Positions 46,201 through 56,158 are shown, numbered from the stretch's first letter. The stretch: 64,000 nucleotides of DNA from Psychrobacter sp. M13 (GCF_030718935.1 NZ_CP132194.1:2046001-2110000); one strand, 5' to 3'. The notes: generated from the sequence alone by a model not told the origin. Made by a program: numbers and translations.

Positions 46201-47025
46201 ATGTTTATGCGACGCTTGGTCTTTGTAGCTCCTGTTATCCCTCTGCTAGCTCTAATCATTAGTGCTTGCCAGCCTAATTCAGCTAACAAGACGGATACTA
46301 CTACCGCTTGGTCGTGCCAATCTAAAGACTCGCCTTTTAGTTATAGCGCCTGCCAAATCAATGCGGATGCTCTGCAAAATTCTAATTATTCACTGCAGCT
46401 ATTTTGGCAGCCGTCCAATAACGCAGAGCCGCTTCTTACTTTTGATAATTTGTTGACAGCGTTACCCGAAAACCAAACGCTCAGTTTTGCCATGAATGCA
46501 GGCATGTATAACGATAGTTATGCACCGATTGGCTATACCGTTGTAGAAGGCGAAGAGATAAAATCACTGAATCTAAAAGAAGGCGGTGGTAATTTTCACC
46601 TATTACCGAACGGCGTGGTCTGGTGGGATCAAGCGGGCAAAGTGCAAATTACTGAAAGTAAGTCTTTGAGTGAACAGCTTAACAATGGTACAGCTGCGCC
46701 TTGGTATGCCAGTCAATCAGGGCCGATGCTAGTGATAGACAATGAGATACATCCGCAGTTTAATCCTGACAGCACCTCCGCCAAGTTTCGTAATGGTATC
46801 GGCGTCTGTAGCGATGGCGATGGTAGCACTGTACAGTTTGTGAATAGCAATCAGCCTGTGACTTTCTATCAATTTGCCACTCTTTTTAAAGATGATTTAG
46901 GCTGTCCCAACGCGCTGTTTTTGGATGGTGGTATCGCCTCAAGCTTTTATGCGCCGAGCATTGAAAGCCACGATAAAAAAGATATGGGCGTCATTATTGG
47001 TGTGGTTGAAACTCGGAATAAATAG
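46201..47025 (+). CDS. Phosphodiester glycosidase family lipoprotein
   Basis: The 274-residue protein has a lipoprotein signal peptide ending LIISACQPN. The body shows the NAGPA-like phosphodiester glycosidase (PF09992) pattern: LSFAMNAGMYNDSYAPIG, SQSGPMLVID near 180, RNGIGVCSDG and NALFLDGGIASSFYAP near 240. Family members remove sugar phosphodiesters; bacterial substrates are mostly unknown. It is likely anchored to the outer membrane, facing the periplasm. Confidence 0.88.
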   Translation: MFMRRLVFVAPVIPLLALIISACQPNSANKTDTTTAWSCQSKDSPFSYSACQINADALQNSNYSLQLFWQPSNNAEPLLTFDNLLTALPENQTLSFAMNAGMYNDSYAPIGYTVVEGEEIKSLNLKEGGGNFHLLPNGVVWWDQAGKVQITESKSLSEQLNNGTAAPWYASQSGPMLVIDNEIHPQFNPDSTSAKFRNGIGVCSDGDGSTVQFVNSNQPVTFYQFATLFKDDLGCPNALFLDGGIASSFYAPSIESHDKKDMGVIIGVVETRNK

Positions 47026-47070
47026 TATTCAATAAGTTTATGCAGCATGATGATGTAGTAGACAAAGCTT

Positions 47071-47475
47071 TTAAGTTTCAGCTTGGATTTGGCGTATGAT
47101 ATCCATAACTTTTAGCCAATCTTGCTTCAAAACCACTTTATAAAACTTAGATTTTATACGTACCTTGTTTCGGTACAACCGATCGGTCTTCATCTTTTGC
47201 AGATGCTGCTCTACTTTGGGAAATATATAACCCTCAGTAAAGCCTTTGGAGTTTGCGGGAGTGAGCACCAATAAATTGCTCATACACACAGGTGCAACCT
47301 CATAGAATAAAATATGCTGTATCTCAGGGATGCTAAGATGAGCAACCCGCTCAGCTATGGACTCATAGCCGATTTCGTTATCGATAAACAAGTCTGATAG
47401 CGCCATCCAAACCGCTTGACGTTGATTGGACTGCCCACTTACCTGATCGCTTGCTTTATCGTTTATGCTACTCAT
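47071..47475 (-). CDS. DUF7079-like protein
   Basis: The 134-residue protein includes RQAVWMALSDLFIDNEI near residue 18 and IPEIQHILFYEVAPVCMSNL near 50, features of a small-protein family labelled DUF7079. It is soluble with a basic C-terminus. Members are often found near toxin-immunity genes, but nothing here fixes a function. It converges with the phosphodiester glycosidase gene, 45 bases apart. Confidence 0.7.
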   Translation of the reverse strand: MSSINDKASDQVSGQSNQRQAVWMALSDLFIDNEIGYESIAERVAHLSIPEIQHILFYEVAPVCMSNLLVLTPANSKGFTEGYIFPKVEQHLQKMKTDRLYRNKVRIKSKFYKVVLKQDWLKVMDIIRQIQAET

Positions 47476-47631
47476 ATCCCGACCTTTATATCGTATTTTT
47501 TATAAATACCTTGATAAGAAATTAGCACATCTATGCGCCCCTTAGTAGTTAAACTTTGCTACAATAGCGCCAATTTTTTTTATATTACATTACTGTACAT
47601 CACTGATACATCACTAGATTGAGAGACTATT

Positions 47632-48723
47632 ATGGGTTTTAATTGCGGTATCGTCGGCCTACCAAATGTGGGCAAATCCACTTTGTTTAATGCCTTGACC
47701 AAAGCGGGAATCGCCGCTGAGAACTTCCCTTTTTGCACCAAGGATCCCAATACAGGCATCGTACCTGTACCAGATCCACGCCTAAAGCTACTCGCTGACA
47801 TCGTCAAGCCTGAGCGCGTATTGCCAACCACGATGGAGTTTGTTGACATTGCAGGTCTAGTCGCTGGCGCATCCAAAGGTGAAGGCATGGGCAATCAGTT
47901 CCTCGCCAATATTCGTGAGACTGACGCTATCGCCCATGTGGTACGCTGCTTTGATGATGATAACGTAGTACACGTTGATGGCCGTATCAGCCCTATTGAT
48001 GATATCGAAACCATCAATACTGAGCTGGCATTAGCTGATTTAGATGCCGTTGAGCGTGCTATTCATAACCAAACCAAAAAAGCCAAAGGCGGCGATAAAG
48101 ACGCGCAAGCCTTACTTGATGTGTTTAAGAAGGTTGAGCCTTTGTTAGCTGAGGGGCAACCTGCACGCGCTGCTAATCTAGATAGCGATGAGAAAAAACT
48201 GATCAGAAGCTATGGTTTGATTACGCTTAAGCCAACGATGTATATCGCTAATGTCGCTGAGGATGGTTTTGAAAACAACCCTTATTTGGATGCGGTACGC
48301 AACTACGCGACTGGCGATGAGTCGATTGTCATTGCATTATGTAATCAGATTGAGTCTGAAATAGCCCAGCTTGATGAAGATGATAAAAAAGATTTCTTGG
48401 CTGAAATGAACATGGAAGAGGCGGGTCTCGATCAAGTGATTCGTGGCGGCTATGATCTACTCGATATGCAGACTTACTTTACTGCTGGGGTAAAAGAAGT
48501 ACGTGCTTGGACCGTTGCTATTGGCGCTACCGCTCCGCAAGCCGCTGGCGTTATTCATACCGATTTTGAGCGTGGCTTTATTCGTGCTGAGGTTATCGCC
48601 TATAACGACTTTATCGAACATAACGGCGAAAAAGGTGCTGCTGCTGCGGGTAAATCACGTTTAGAGGGCAAAACCTATATCGTGCAAGATGGCGATGTGA
48701 TGCACTTCCGCTTCAATGTTTAA
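47632..48723 (+). CDS. ychF: Redox-regulated ATPase YchF
   Basis: YchF is an Obg-related P-loop NTPase that prefers ATP and interacts with ribosomes in the oxidative-stress response. The 363-residue length is exact. G1 is [17 protein letters not shown] near residue 7; G3 is [20 protein letters not shown] near 68. The TGS domain is at the C-terminus, with [20 protein letters not shown] and HFRFNV as the last residues. It is followed by a strong terminator. Confidence 0.97.
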   Translation: MGFNCGIVGLPNVGKSTLFNALTKAGIAAENFPFCTKDPNTGIVPVPDPRLKLLADIVKPERVLPTTMEFVDIAGLVAGASKGEGMGNQFLANIRETDAIAHVVRCFDDDNVVHVDGRISPIDDIETINTELALADLDAVERAIHNQTKKAKGGDKDAQALLDVFKKVEPLLAEGQPARAANLDSDEKKLIRSYGLITLKPTMYIANVAEDGFENNPYLDAVRNYATGDESIVIALCNQIESEIAQLDEDDKKDFLAEMNMEEAGLDQVIRGGYDLLDMQTYFTAGVKEVRAWTVAIGATAPQAAGVIHTDFERGFIRAEVIAYNDFIEHNGEKGAAAAGKSRLEGKTYIVQDGDVMHFRFNV

Positions 48724-48736
48724 GTAATCGCTCACT

Positions 48737-48769
48737 AATAAAGCCGATGACACGTTCATCGGCTTTATT
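48737..48769 (+). terminator. Terminator after ychF
   Basis: AATAAAGCCGATGA and TCATCGGCTTTATT are perfect complements around a 5-base loop, followed by T residues. Confidence 0.92.
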
Positions 48770-48838
48770 TTGCTTCCTAATTGTTATACTATAACATATC
48801 ACTAATAGCATTCTTTTACTTACCTTAGGATTTATTGT

Positions 48839-49411
48839 ATGACTGATCGCACTCAGCTATTTCGCTCTACACGTTTGACATTAATAAGCAGTGCTATCAT
48901 GGCTGCCCTTTTAGGATGCCAACCTGCTACTACTGAAGATAGCAGTGCTACCAAAGACTTCGCTGCTGATCGCGCAAGCAAACATGACATGCATGATAAT
49001 CATGGAGATGAGCACGCAGACCATGATATGACGGATGAGCATTCAGGACACGACCACTCTGAGCACGATGGCCATGAAGGACACGATCATTCGGGCCACG
49101 ATCATGCTAGTAAGAGCGAACCATTTGCATGTGAACCTGAGGCCACAATCAGCGTTTTTTATAATAACGACAGCATGCCACAAACAGCACACCTGCTGAT
49201 CGACGGTATAGAGTATGATTTAGAAGCTACTTCTGATAATAAAAATGACGGCACACAAGTTTATACCAGTGATATCGGACTAGACAATACACACGGCATA
49301 ATATGGCAAGCTATTGGCGATAATGCCACCTTAAGCAATAAAACACTAGATGGCAGCATTACTATTGCCAATGAAACCGTGATTTTTAATTGCCAGAAAG
49401 TGACGGATTAG
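48839..49411 (+). CDS. His/Asp-rich lipoprotein with a C-terminal MliC-like domain
   Basis: The 190-residue protein has a signal peptide ending in lipobox AALLGCQPA. Residues about 45-95 are a dense His/Asp/Glu region made of HDH, HGH and DHSGHD units, a typical Zn/Cu/Ni-binding composition. The last 95 residues begin FACEPEATISVFYNN and include a final Cys in FNCQK. The pattern (F-x-C...A-x-L-x-x-D-G-x-x-Y-x-L... G-x-x-W) resembles the MliC/C-type lysozyme inhibitor fold, with the two cysteines forming the disulfide. Metal binding and lysozyme inhibition are both inferred. Confidence 0.75.
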   Translation: MTDRTQLFRSTRLTLISSAIMAALLGCQPATTEDSSATKDFAADRASKHDMHDNHGDEHADHDMTDEHSGHDHSEHDGHEGHDHSGHDHASKSEPFACEPEATISVFYNNDSMPQTAHLLIDGIEYDLEATSDNKNDGTQVYTSDIGLDNTHGIIWQAIGDNATLSNKTLDGSITIANETVIFNCQKVTD

Positions 49412-49533
49412 CCATCGGTGTTTATCATCGCCAATTTCTTTTTTATAGAATAAAAAACACAATATTCTACAAACATAACGTTCTATAGAGGTTAATAGAG
49501 TACTATTTTGCTATGCTGTAAGCTCATTTAGTC

Positions 49534-50949
49534 GTGGATATTTACGATATGCCAGACCATTTAGCTTCATCATCATCGGTCACAGCTCAGTGGATTCGTT
49601 TATTCAACGCTCAGCGCTTGGGTAGTGACAAACAAGCGCCGGTGCAAGATAGCGCTCGAACCTCTTTTCATAAAGATTATGACAGACTAGTATTTTCGCA
49701 TTCCTTTCGTCAGCTCAACCAAAAGACGCAAGTGCATCCTTTGACCAATCAGCTAGGCATCCATACGCGCTTGACGCATTCGCTAGAAGTCTCTTGCATT
49801 GGACGCTCTCTTGGCATGATGGCTGCTGAAAAACTCGACAACAAGCTGACTAACGGCCTACCTATTGGGGTCTCACCAGCGGATGTTGGTGTGATCGTCC
49901 AAGCGGCTTGTATCGCACACGATATCGGTAACCCTCCGTTCGGTCATGCAGGAGAGTATGCGATTCGCGATTGGTTTATGCATCCTGAGCGTCAGCCGAT
50001 ATTACAACAACTAAGTGCCGAAGAGCGTTTGGATTTACTGGCTTATGAAGGTAATGCGCAAGGTTTTAGACTATTAGTACGTAATGAGCATCATCCGGAT
50101 AAAGGCGGGATGCGCTTAACTTGTGCCACACTTGGTGCTTTTATGAAGTACCCTTGGCTAGCCACGCATAGTAACGATGCTAGGTCTGATATTCAGACTC
50201 AAAAATTTGGCTGTTTTGCTAGTGAAGCTGAGCAATTAGAGCAGCTGGCTGCTTGCCTTCATTTACCGCGCTCACCGATCCATGATGGCTTTGCGCGTCA
50301 TCCGCTCGCTTATCTGTTGGAGGCTGCCGATGATATTTGCTATGCATTAATAGATTTAGAGGACGGTATTCATCTTAATATGCTCAGCTATCCTGAGGTT
50401 GCCGCTATATTTTATGAGCTGATTGGTGAGCGCCCCGATACGATAGCGATACCGACGCAAGTGTCTATTAGACAGAGTTTGGCCTCACTACGCGCGCGAG
50501 CTATGATGCGACTGGTGAATACCATAACCGATGCTTTTGTAGATAATAGCGAGGCGCTACTAAATGGTACGCTTGAAGGTAGCTTATTTGCCCATTGCGA
50601 CAGCAGCGTGCAAAACGGTATCATGCAGGCCAAACAATTGGCTCGGATTAAAATATTTAATCATCCTAATAAAGTACGGATGGAGCTGATGGCCAATCAG
50701 TGTCTGCATCGATTACTTGATGCTTTTATGCCATTAGCTTGGACAGCGATGAGTTCAGCATCTAAGCCTTTTGAACAGCAGCGGCTGCTGAGCTTATTGC
50801 AGCCTCATCTTGACGAGCAACGACGCCATCTCTCTGATAATATCTATCATAATATCCTGAGCATCTTAGACTTTATCACGGGTATGAATGATCACGAAGC
50901 TTATCGACTGGCACAAGAGTTGCAGGGACATTGGGGCACAATGGTCTAA
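49534..50949 (+). CDS. dgt: Deoxyguanosinetriphosphate triphosphohydrolase (dGTPase)
   Basis: The 471-residue protein is an HD-domain dNTP triphosphohydrolase. The HD metal ligands are visible as HTRLTHSLEV near residue 75 and CIAHDIGNPPFGHAGE near 130. The GTG at 49534 is the track start; ATG at 49549 would also work and removes five residues. It hydrolyses dGTP to deoxyguanosine and triphosphate, affecting nucleotide pools and phage resistance. The next gene, a TetR regulator, follows on the same strand. Confidence 0.93.
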   Translation: MDIYDMPDHLASSSSVTAQWIRLFNAQRLGSDKQAPVQDSARTSFHKDYDRLVFSHSFRQLNQKTQVHPLTNQLGIHTRLTHSLEVSCIGRSLGMMAAEKLDNKLTNGLPIGVSPADVGVIVQAACIAHDIGNPPFGHAGEYAIRDWFMHPERQPILQQLSAEERLDLLAYEGNAQGFRLLVRNEHHPDKGGMRLTCATLGAFMKYPWLATHSNDARSDIQTQKFGCFASEAEQLEQLAACLHLPRSPIHDGFARHPLAYLLEAADDICYALIDLEDGIHLNMLSYPEVAAIFYELIGERPDTIAIPTQVSIRQSLASLRARAMMRLVNTITDAFVDNSEALLNGTLEGSLFAHCDSSVQNGIMQAKQLARIKIFNHPNKVRMELMANQCLHRLLDAFMPLAWTAMSSASKPFEQQRLLSLLQPHLDEQRRHLSDNIYHNILSILDFITGMNDHEAYRLAQELQGHWGTMV

Positions 50950-51037
50950 AAGTCATCGATATCTACTATAATGGTCAGTTTTATTCGTATTATTATAATG
51001 AAGCAAGTATGCTACCCCTTAACTAGGTAATTTTTAA

Positions 51038-51724
51038 ATGATTATGAGTAGTCGTGAAGCAAAAAAACTCCAAACTCGGCGTGCATTTTTTAATGCCGTA
51101 TTAGATCTGTGTATTACGGGTCAATCTTTTAGCTCAATCAGCTTACGCCAAGTCACTCGTGAGGTCGGCGTCGTACCTACTGCCTTTTATAGACACTTTG
51201 ATGATATGGAGTCTTTGGGAAAAGCTTTGGTACTTGAGGAGCTAGGTGGCACTTTATCGACGTTACGTGATGGTCTACAAATAGGCCGCACACGCAGCTA
51301 TGATCGCCAGATTGCCAAAAGTATTCAGATGTTCCTACAAACGGTTAGCGCCCAGCCCCGCTACTGGCAGTTTTTGGTTAGTGAGCGTTTTGGTGGCTCG
51401 GAGTCGGTACGTCGCGCAGTCAGCGAGCTGATGAAGATGCATGTGCAGATTTTGGCAGAGGACTTGGCATTGCAGCCCGCTTTTGCTCATATCAATGATT
51501 ATGATTTACGTCTGCTCTCTGAGGCGGGGATTAATATGTTTTTCTCTTGGATCATAGATTGGCTGGAGCTGAGCTACTCTGAGGATCATGATGATGAAGC
51601 TGACTTAGCCGAAATAGAAGAGAAAAAGCAGCTCATGTTGCATAACTGTACGCGCCAAGCACAAATGCTATTTTATGGCGCTTATAACTGGAAATCTACT
51701 GAAGAGACTCGGTTGAGTGACTGA
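51038..51724 (+). CDS. TetR-family regulator, FabR/DesT-like
   Basis: The 228-residue protein begins SSREAKKLQTRRAFFNAVLDL, then HTH LRQVTREVGVVPTAFYRHFDDMESLG. That N-terminus is typical of the FabR group controlling unsaturated fatty acid synthesis. ATG 51038 and ATG 51044 are both possible starts. There is no fatty-acid gene next to it in the window, so the target is inferred only from similarity. Confidence 0.82.
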   Translation: MIMSSREAKKLQTRRAFFNAVLDLCITGQSFSSISLRQVTREVGVVPTAFYRHFDDMESLGKALVLEELGGTLSTLRDGLQIGRTRSYDRQIAKSIQMFLQTVSAQPRYWQFLVSERFGGSESVRRAVSELMKMHVQILAEDLALQPAFAHINDYDLRLLSEAGINMFFSWIIDWLELSYSEDHDDEADLAEIEEKKQLMLHNCTRQAQMLFYGAYNWKSTEETRLSD

Positions 51725-51798
51725 CCAAAGACTTGGTTAGAAAGACTATCTACAGATCAATATCGAAATCTTAAAAGCTATCATTTAGAAACTGTTAT

Positions 51799-52884
51799 TC
51801 AGAAACTAGGCCGAAAAGCCCATAGTCTTTGACTGACGATTTTGACTTCTTTAGCACTTTTTGTGTCGTTAGCGCTATTACTGCCAGTAGAATTACTGTT
51901 ATTGCCAGCAACAGTGTTAGCATTATTATTGGCACTGTTATTAGCAGTATTGCCAGCCTCTCTATTACTCATTAATACAGTAGCAAATCGTTGTTTAGCT
52001 CCATTATCCGTTGCAGTGACTAGTGCCGTGAAAGCAGTGCTATCGACTGCCAATAGTGGCGCAATAGCTTGCTGTTGCTCCGCACTTAAAGCATTCAATG
52101 GCGGTAGCTGCCACAAGCCATCAATACTGGCTACTACTCGCTTATCACGCTGATCTACCAACGTCTGCATCTGCTCGCTTGTCGCACCATCAAACAGTGC
52201 CGCCAGTACTACAGGACTAGCAGTATTGACATTAATAGGTAAATAGTAAGGCACAGCGGTAACAAAGGGACGCAAGCTTGCCAAAACCTCGTTATCTATG
52301 CCGCGTACCTCAGCCAACTGCTCAATCGTTATAAACGGCTGATTAGGTAGAGCGTCACTTGATGAAGAACGGTTAGCCAAACTGCCCTGTCGCCCATAAA
52401 CTGTCTGCTCATCGCCACCATCTTTATACACTTCACTATCATTATCTTGCCAATCTAGTACAGCAATTGCAATCTCAGGCTCTAGATTTAATTGGGTTAG
52501 GAGACGCTGAAATACACTAAGCGCTTCACTATCGACAGCACCATTGTAATAAAGATTATTAATATTAAAGCGGGCCGCCTCATCGCGTAGCTCAGCGCTA
52601 ACACTATAGTCACCTAGACTATATGGTGGTAATGGCTGCGCCCAAATATCTTGTAAGCTATCAGTATCATTGAGCTTATTATCTGCGCGAATAATGGTCA
52701 TCGCAAGCCTCTCACCTGCTTCAATCGCTTGCAGTAGCTTATCTTGATCGAACAATAAGCCACTACGACGAATGGCTATCTTTTGGCTGGCGAGCATTGA
52801 GCCTGCTACCACAGTAATGCTGACGACTAGTAGCAAAACCGTCAACAGCGCAACTCCTTGCTGGGAGCGTTGTAGCATTACCAT
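51799..52884 (-). CDS. gspK: Type II secretion minor pseudopilin GspK
   Basis: The 361-residue protein starts with a prepilin-like leader and hydrophobic helix (QQGVALLTVLLLVVSITVVAG). It continues with the GspK pattern including RFNINNLY, DWQDNDSEVY and helix-hairpin-helix-like VNVNTASPVVLAAL (here INVNTASPVVLAA). GspK caps the pseudopilus tip with GspI and GspJ. The C-terminus has an Asn/Ser-rich stretch of repeats (NTANNSANNNAN). It is last in the gspHIJK order on the minus strand. Confidence 0.93.
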   Translation of the reverse strand: MVMLQRSQQGVALLTVLLLVVSITVVAGSMLASQKIAIRRSGLLFDQDKLLQAIEAGERLAMTIIRADNKLNDTDSLQDIWAQPLPPYSLGDYSVSAELRDEAARFNINNLYYNGAVDSEALSVFQRLLTQLNLEPEIAIAVLDWQDNDSEVYKDGGDEQTVYGRQGSLANRSSSSDALPNQPFITIEQLAEVRGIDNEVLASLRPFVTAVPYYLPINVNTASPVVLAALFDGATSEQMQTLVDQRDKRVVASIDGLWQLPPLNALSAEQQQAIAPLLAVDSTAFTALVTATDNGAKQRFATVLMSNREAGNTANNSANNNANTVAGNNSNSTGSNSANDTKSAKEVKIVSQRLWAFRPSF

Positions 52885-52893
52885 AAGAGCTCC

Positions 52894-53805
52894 CTATTGA
52901 ACAGTGGGTTGATTTTGCGATGAGCTGTTACCGCTGGGATTACTGCTACTGCTACTGCTACTGCTACTGCTACTGCTACTGTTATTGTTATTGTTACTAT
53001 TGCTATTGCTATTGCTGTTATTAGTTTTATTACTGTTAGCCACCGCTTGTGGTGCTAGTGCAAACTGCCACGTAATTGGTATCTCTTTATAACTAAAGCT
53101 CACGCTCACGCCATTAGGTAATAAAATAATCTTAGAGGTATCGACAGCTACGCCATTCGATTGAGCAAAAGCACTAGAGTCAGCAAAAGAACGACTATTG
53201 CTAGTATCGTTTTGCGCGTCCTTATTCGGGAATTTATCCGACAGCTGTGGCAAATAAGCTTGCCAACGTCCTTCGATTACGCCTTCGAGTATAACGCTAT
53301 CTAAGCCTATACTAGCTTCATCCATACTAGTATATTGCCGACGAATCAAGCGCTGATCGCTAAACACGTATTCAAAACGCTGCAAGCTAGGACTGGTCTG
53401 ATAGCGTGGATCTGGATCCGCAAAACGCACAAAGCTGACCTGCTCACTATCTAAAGTCATAAAGGGTTCAGGCGTTGTGATGTTTTGCTCATTGGCTTGC
53501 GGATTTGTAGAGCCTGAAGCAGTGTTAGCACTATTATTACTAGTCTCTGAATTACTAACATTCAAAGCGCTAGGCGCTTGGTAAGCTACGATCTGTCCTA
53601 TATCTTGTTGCAGCTGCAGATAAGCATACTGTAATACCGCCAAATCATCAGCGTGCCGTTGTGCGCTTTCGCGAGCACGATTGACACTATCGAAGACTTG
53701 CCAGCCTAACACTGCTAAAGCGGCAAATATCGCCATCGCTATCATCAGCTCAAGTAAAGTAAAACCGCGTTGTGGTTTTACAGCTTTTGTCATCATCTTC
53801 ATCAC
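52894..53805 (-). CDS. gspJ: Type II secretion minor pseudopilin GspJ
   Basis: The 303-residue protein has a short leader ending QRGFTLLELMIAM, the prepilin peptidase site (G before F) and hydrophobic helix. GspJ marks include FDSVNRARESAQRHADDLAVLQYAYLQ and a C-terminal domain. The final 40 residues are almost pure Asn and Ser, encoded by hexanucleotide repeats; this tail is absent from typical GspJ of about 200 residues. It overlaps gspI by four bases (ATGA-type junction), showing tight coupling. Confidence 0.92.
   Translation of the reverse strand: MMKMMTKAVKPQRGFTLLELMIAMAIFAALAVLGWQVFDSVNRARESAQRHADDLAVLQYAYLQLQQDIGQIVAYQAPSALNVSNSETSNNSANTASGSTNPQANEQNITTPEPFMTLDSEQVSFVRFADPDPRYQTSPSLQRFEYVFSDQRLIRRQYTSMDEASIGLDSVILEGVIEGRWQAYLPQLSDKFPNKDAQNDTSNSRSFADSSAFAQSNGVAVDTSKIILLPNGVSVSFSYKEIPITWQFALAPQAVANSNKTNNSNSNSNSNNNNNSSSSSSSSSSSSSNPSGNSSSQNQPTVQ
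52941..52981 (-). repeat. Hexanucleotide repeat encoding the GspJ poly-Ser tail
   Basis: On the plus strand TACTGC is repeated about seven times without interruption, then units of GTTATT and TGCTAT. On the coding strand this is (AGTAGC)n for Ser-Ser, then Asn and Ser codons. Length changes would alter the tail by two residues without shifting the frame. Confidence 0.9.
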
Positions 53806-54251
53806 AACCGCGCACCACTATTGCTAACGCCAGCTAAATCTAAACTGCCCGTATCTTGTGTGGCATCGGCTACTAAGATATCGATGTTAGTCACCGCTTT
53901 ACGGACTTGAGTATCTATAATAGGCGCAACACTGATATTAACCTGTTTGAGCGCGGGGCTCGCAGGAATAGCAGTATCGCTGACAGTCATAACCACTTGC
54001 CACTCGCGGCCTTGCGAGTTGAGCGTTTGTGTACTATTGGTAGTTACAATGGTCTGCTGAATACGTATATCAGCCGCTATATTTTGCGCCACAAAATGCG
54101 CCAGCGTACTGGTACGCAGTACATCGACTGAGTTGAGATACGCACTGCTAGCACGGCTCGCTGCTACCGCCACTACGGCTAAGATAGCTAAGGCAACCAT
54201 CACCTCTATCAAAGTAAAACCCGTCTGACGCTTCGCTAATAACTGCTTCAT
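53802..54251 (-). CDS. gspI: Type II secretion minor pseudopilin GspI
   Basis: The 149-residue protein begins MKQLLAKRQTGFTLIEVMV, with the prepilin peptidase site after Gly and the essential Glu at +5. The GspI domain follows, with the DVLRTSTLAHFVAQNIAADI helix. AGAGG lies before the ATG. It overlaps gspJ and follows gspH by three bases, forming one operon. Confidence 0.94.
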   Translation of the reverse strand: MKQLLAKRQTGFTLIEVMVALAILAVVAVAASRASSAYLNSVDVLRTSTLAHFVAQNIAADIRIQQTIVTTNSTQTLNSQGREWQVVMTVSDTAIPASPALKQVNISVAPIIDTQVRKAVTNIDILVADATQDTGSLDLAGVSNSGARL

Positions 54252-54254
54252 TCG

Positions 54255-54962
54255 CTATGACCTCTGCCCAATTTTAATGCTGCCATCAGGCATAATCGTA
54301 ATCACCTCGCCAACTAAGTTTGCATTGGCGCGCACCTCTATCGTCACTGGCGTGGCCTGTCCAGTGCCAAACCATAGTACTTGTGGTACGGTTTGGCCAG
54401 TAAACCAAGGTTGTAATACTTGGCTGTCAGCCAAGCCCGTCATACCGCGTGGGCTACTGATACTGGTTGAGCTGCTGGCATCTAATCTTTGAATACTTAA
54501 ACTCACACCATCAGGCAAGCTTGGCAAACTAACTTCAGGCTCGAGTACCCAGCTTGGAGTGGGCGTCTTATCGCCATTATTGGTCAGACCTGAGATATCT
54601 GCTGATAGCTCCATTGAGTTTTTGGTGCGACTGCCTGTATTATTCGGGTTAATAGGCGTTTGATAACGTACATAAGGGTTAGATAAGGTAACGATAACGG
54701 GGCTAATTTGACCTTGCTGATCAGGCTGTAAACTCAGTCCCATCGGCTGCATACGCTCAGCCGATAACAGGCGCACATAATCAAGCGAGTCGGTCAAATG
54801 CTCATAGAACGCACGGTTTTTTCTAGAGTCACTACTGCTAACGGATAAGCTCATCATGCCAGCAAATATCGACAAAATAACCACCACGACTAAGATTTCA
54901 ACTAAAGTAAAACCTGCTTGTTTTTGGGGTAAATATAATGAGGAGTTACGCTTAACTGGCAT
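54255..54962 (-). CDS. gspH: Type II secretion minor pseudopilin GspH
   Basis: The start at ATG 54962 gives 235 residues, with leader ending QKQAGFTLVEILVVVVILSI. A frame from 55148 would place 62 extra residues before the leader, which is unlikely for a prepilin though its ATG has AGG upstream. GspH features include SVSSSDSRKNRAFYEHLTDSLDY. First gene of the gspHIJK cluster; the cluster core (gspC, D, F, G, L, M) is not in the window. Confidence 0.88.
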   Translation of the reverse strand: MPVKRNSSLYLPQKQAGFTLVEILVVVVILSIFAGMMSLSVSSSDSRKNRAFYEHLTDSLDYVRLLSAERMQPMGLSLQPDQQGQISPVIVTLSNPYVRYQTPINPNNTGSRTKNSMELSADISGLTNNGDKTPTPSWVLEPEVSLPSLPDGVSLSIQRLDASSSTSISSPRGMTGLADSQVLQPWFTGQTVPQVLWFGTGQATPVTIEVRANANLVGEVITIMPDGSIKIGQRS

Positions 54963-55185
54963 TGATAAATCTGTTTTTGCGATGTATTTTTTATAGGGAG
55001 GATCGGCTGGTAACAGGTGAGCTGACGAGAGCTTGACAGACTGTGATGATAACTTAGCTTTTAGCTGACTAATGAGCAGACGTAAAAATCTGAAAAATAA
55101 AGAATAGGCGACCACGAAACGAGGTATGATTTTGTACGTGACCGCCATAGTACACCTACTTTAAAAAGCGTTATAAAAATAGACT

Positions 55186-55875
55186 CTAATAAGTCGTATT
55201 ACGGTGCTCTTCTGACTCCGTATCGATCTGCTCAACCAACTCTTGTATATCCTCATCAAGCACGACCTCATCGACATCGTCATTAAGATAGTGGCTAGGC
55301 AAATCAAGCATCTGCTTGACTAAAGCATAACGCAGTGTATCGCGACGACCCAAGTAGCGCTGATAAAAGCTAGAATTCAATAAGCCCGCGCCGCCTTGCC
55401 CCATAGCCCAAATAGAAGATAAATAATCACGAGTGCTCATATTACTATGACTATCTTGTAGATGCATACTGATAATATCGATCAGTCGCTTCATACGCTG
55501 ACGGCGGATATCATACAGCTCACCAAATAGTCGATTAAGACCCGTGGCTGAGGCAGCCAGGCGCTCCTCTATTTGATTGAGTAGCATCGCTTTTTGTGGG
55601 TTGAGCAGCTGTTGCAAAATCATTCTAGCGACCCCTGCTGAGGCGCAGTCGTCAATACGATTGATCTCAAACAAGTGCTCTTCGTAGCGGATAATGATGC
55701 GCAGGTACAACTCATCTTTACTAGAGAAATGCTTATACAAAGTTCCTTTAGCCAAGTCCAACTGATCGGCTAGACTATCAAGCGTAATATCGCCATTGCC
55801 AGACTCAAGTAACAACTGTTCAGCCATAGCCAAGATGCTCTCTTCGCGGACTTTGAACTGGTGCTGACGACTCAT
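55186..55875 (-). CDS. TetR-family transcriptional regulator
   Basis: ATG at 55875 is chosen because AGGAG lies six bases upstream; it gives 229 residues. The frame from 55971 would add a hydrophobic stretch without support. The HTH is DITLDSLADQLDLAKGTLYKHFSSKDELY near residues 25-53. The ligand domain is not recognisable. It lies between gspH and tatD on the same strand and has its own long leader region (55876-56158). Target unknown. Confidence 0.88.
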   Translation of the reverse strand: MSRQHQFKVREESILAMAEQLLLESGNGDITLDSLADQLDLAKGTLYKHFSSKDELYLRIIIRYEEHLFEINRIDDCASAGVARMILQQLLNPQKAMLLNQIEERLAASATGLNRLFGELYDIRRQRMKRLIDIISMHLQDSHSNMSTRDYLSSIWAMGQGGAGLLNSSFYQRYLGRRDTLRYALVKQMLDLPSHYLNDDVDEVVLDEDIQELVEQIDTESEEHRNTTY

Positions 55876-56158
55876 AACTGCTCCTATGATGCTAATTTTT
55901 ATGGTAATACTTGTATTGGTAACTGTATTAATACTAATAACGCTGTACTTCACAGACATAAATGATGACAACTTGTCCTTGTTGACTTCACAAGTGCTCT
56001 AATTATCCAGACGATTTTTATCAAAATAAATGTGAGATATCGTTGTAATCTCTATATTACTCTTTAATTATTGTCCAAGATCTTGCTTGTGCTTATAGAT
56101 CAATTACTTACATCTCAGTATATATAGTAAATGACTGACTAGTCATAGCATAACGATT

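Noticed and set aside
47580..47894. Minus-strand frame over the start of ychF
   Set aside because: Fully overlaps the well-supported ychF gene in antisense; no independent evidence.
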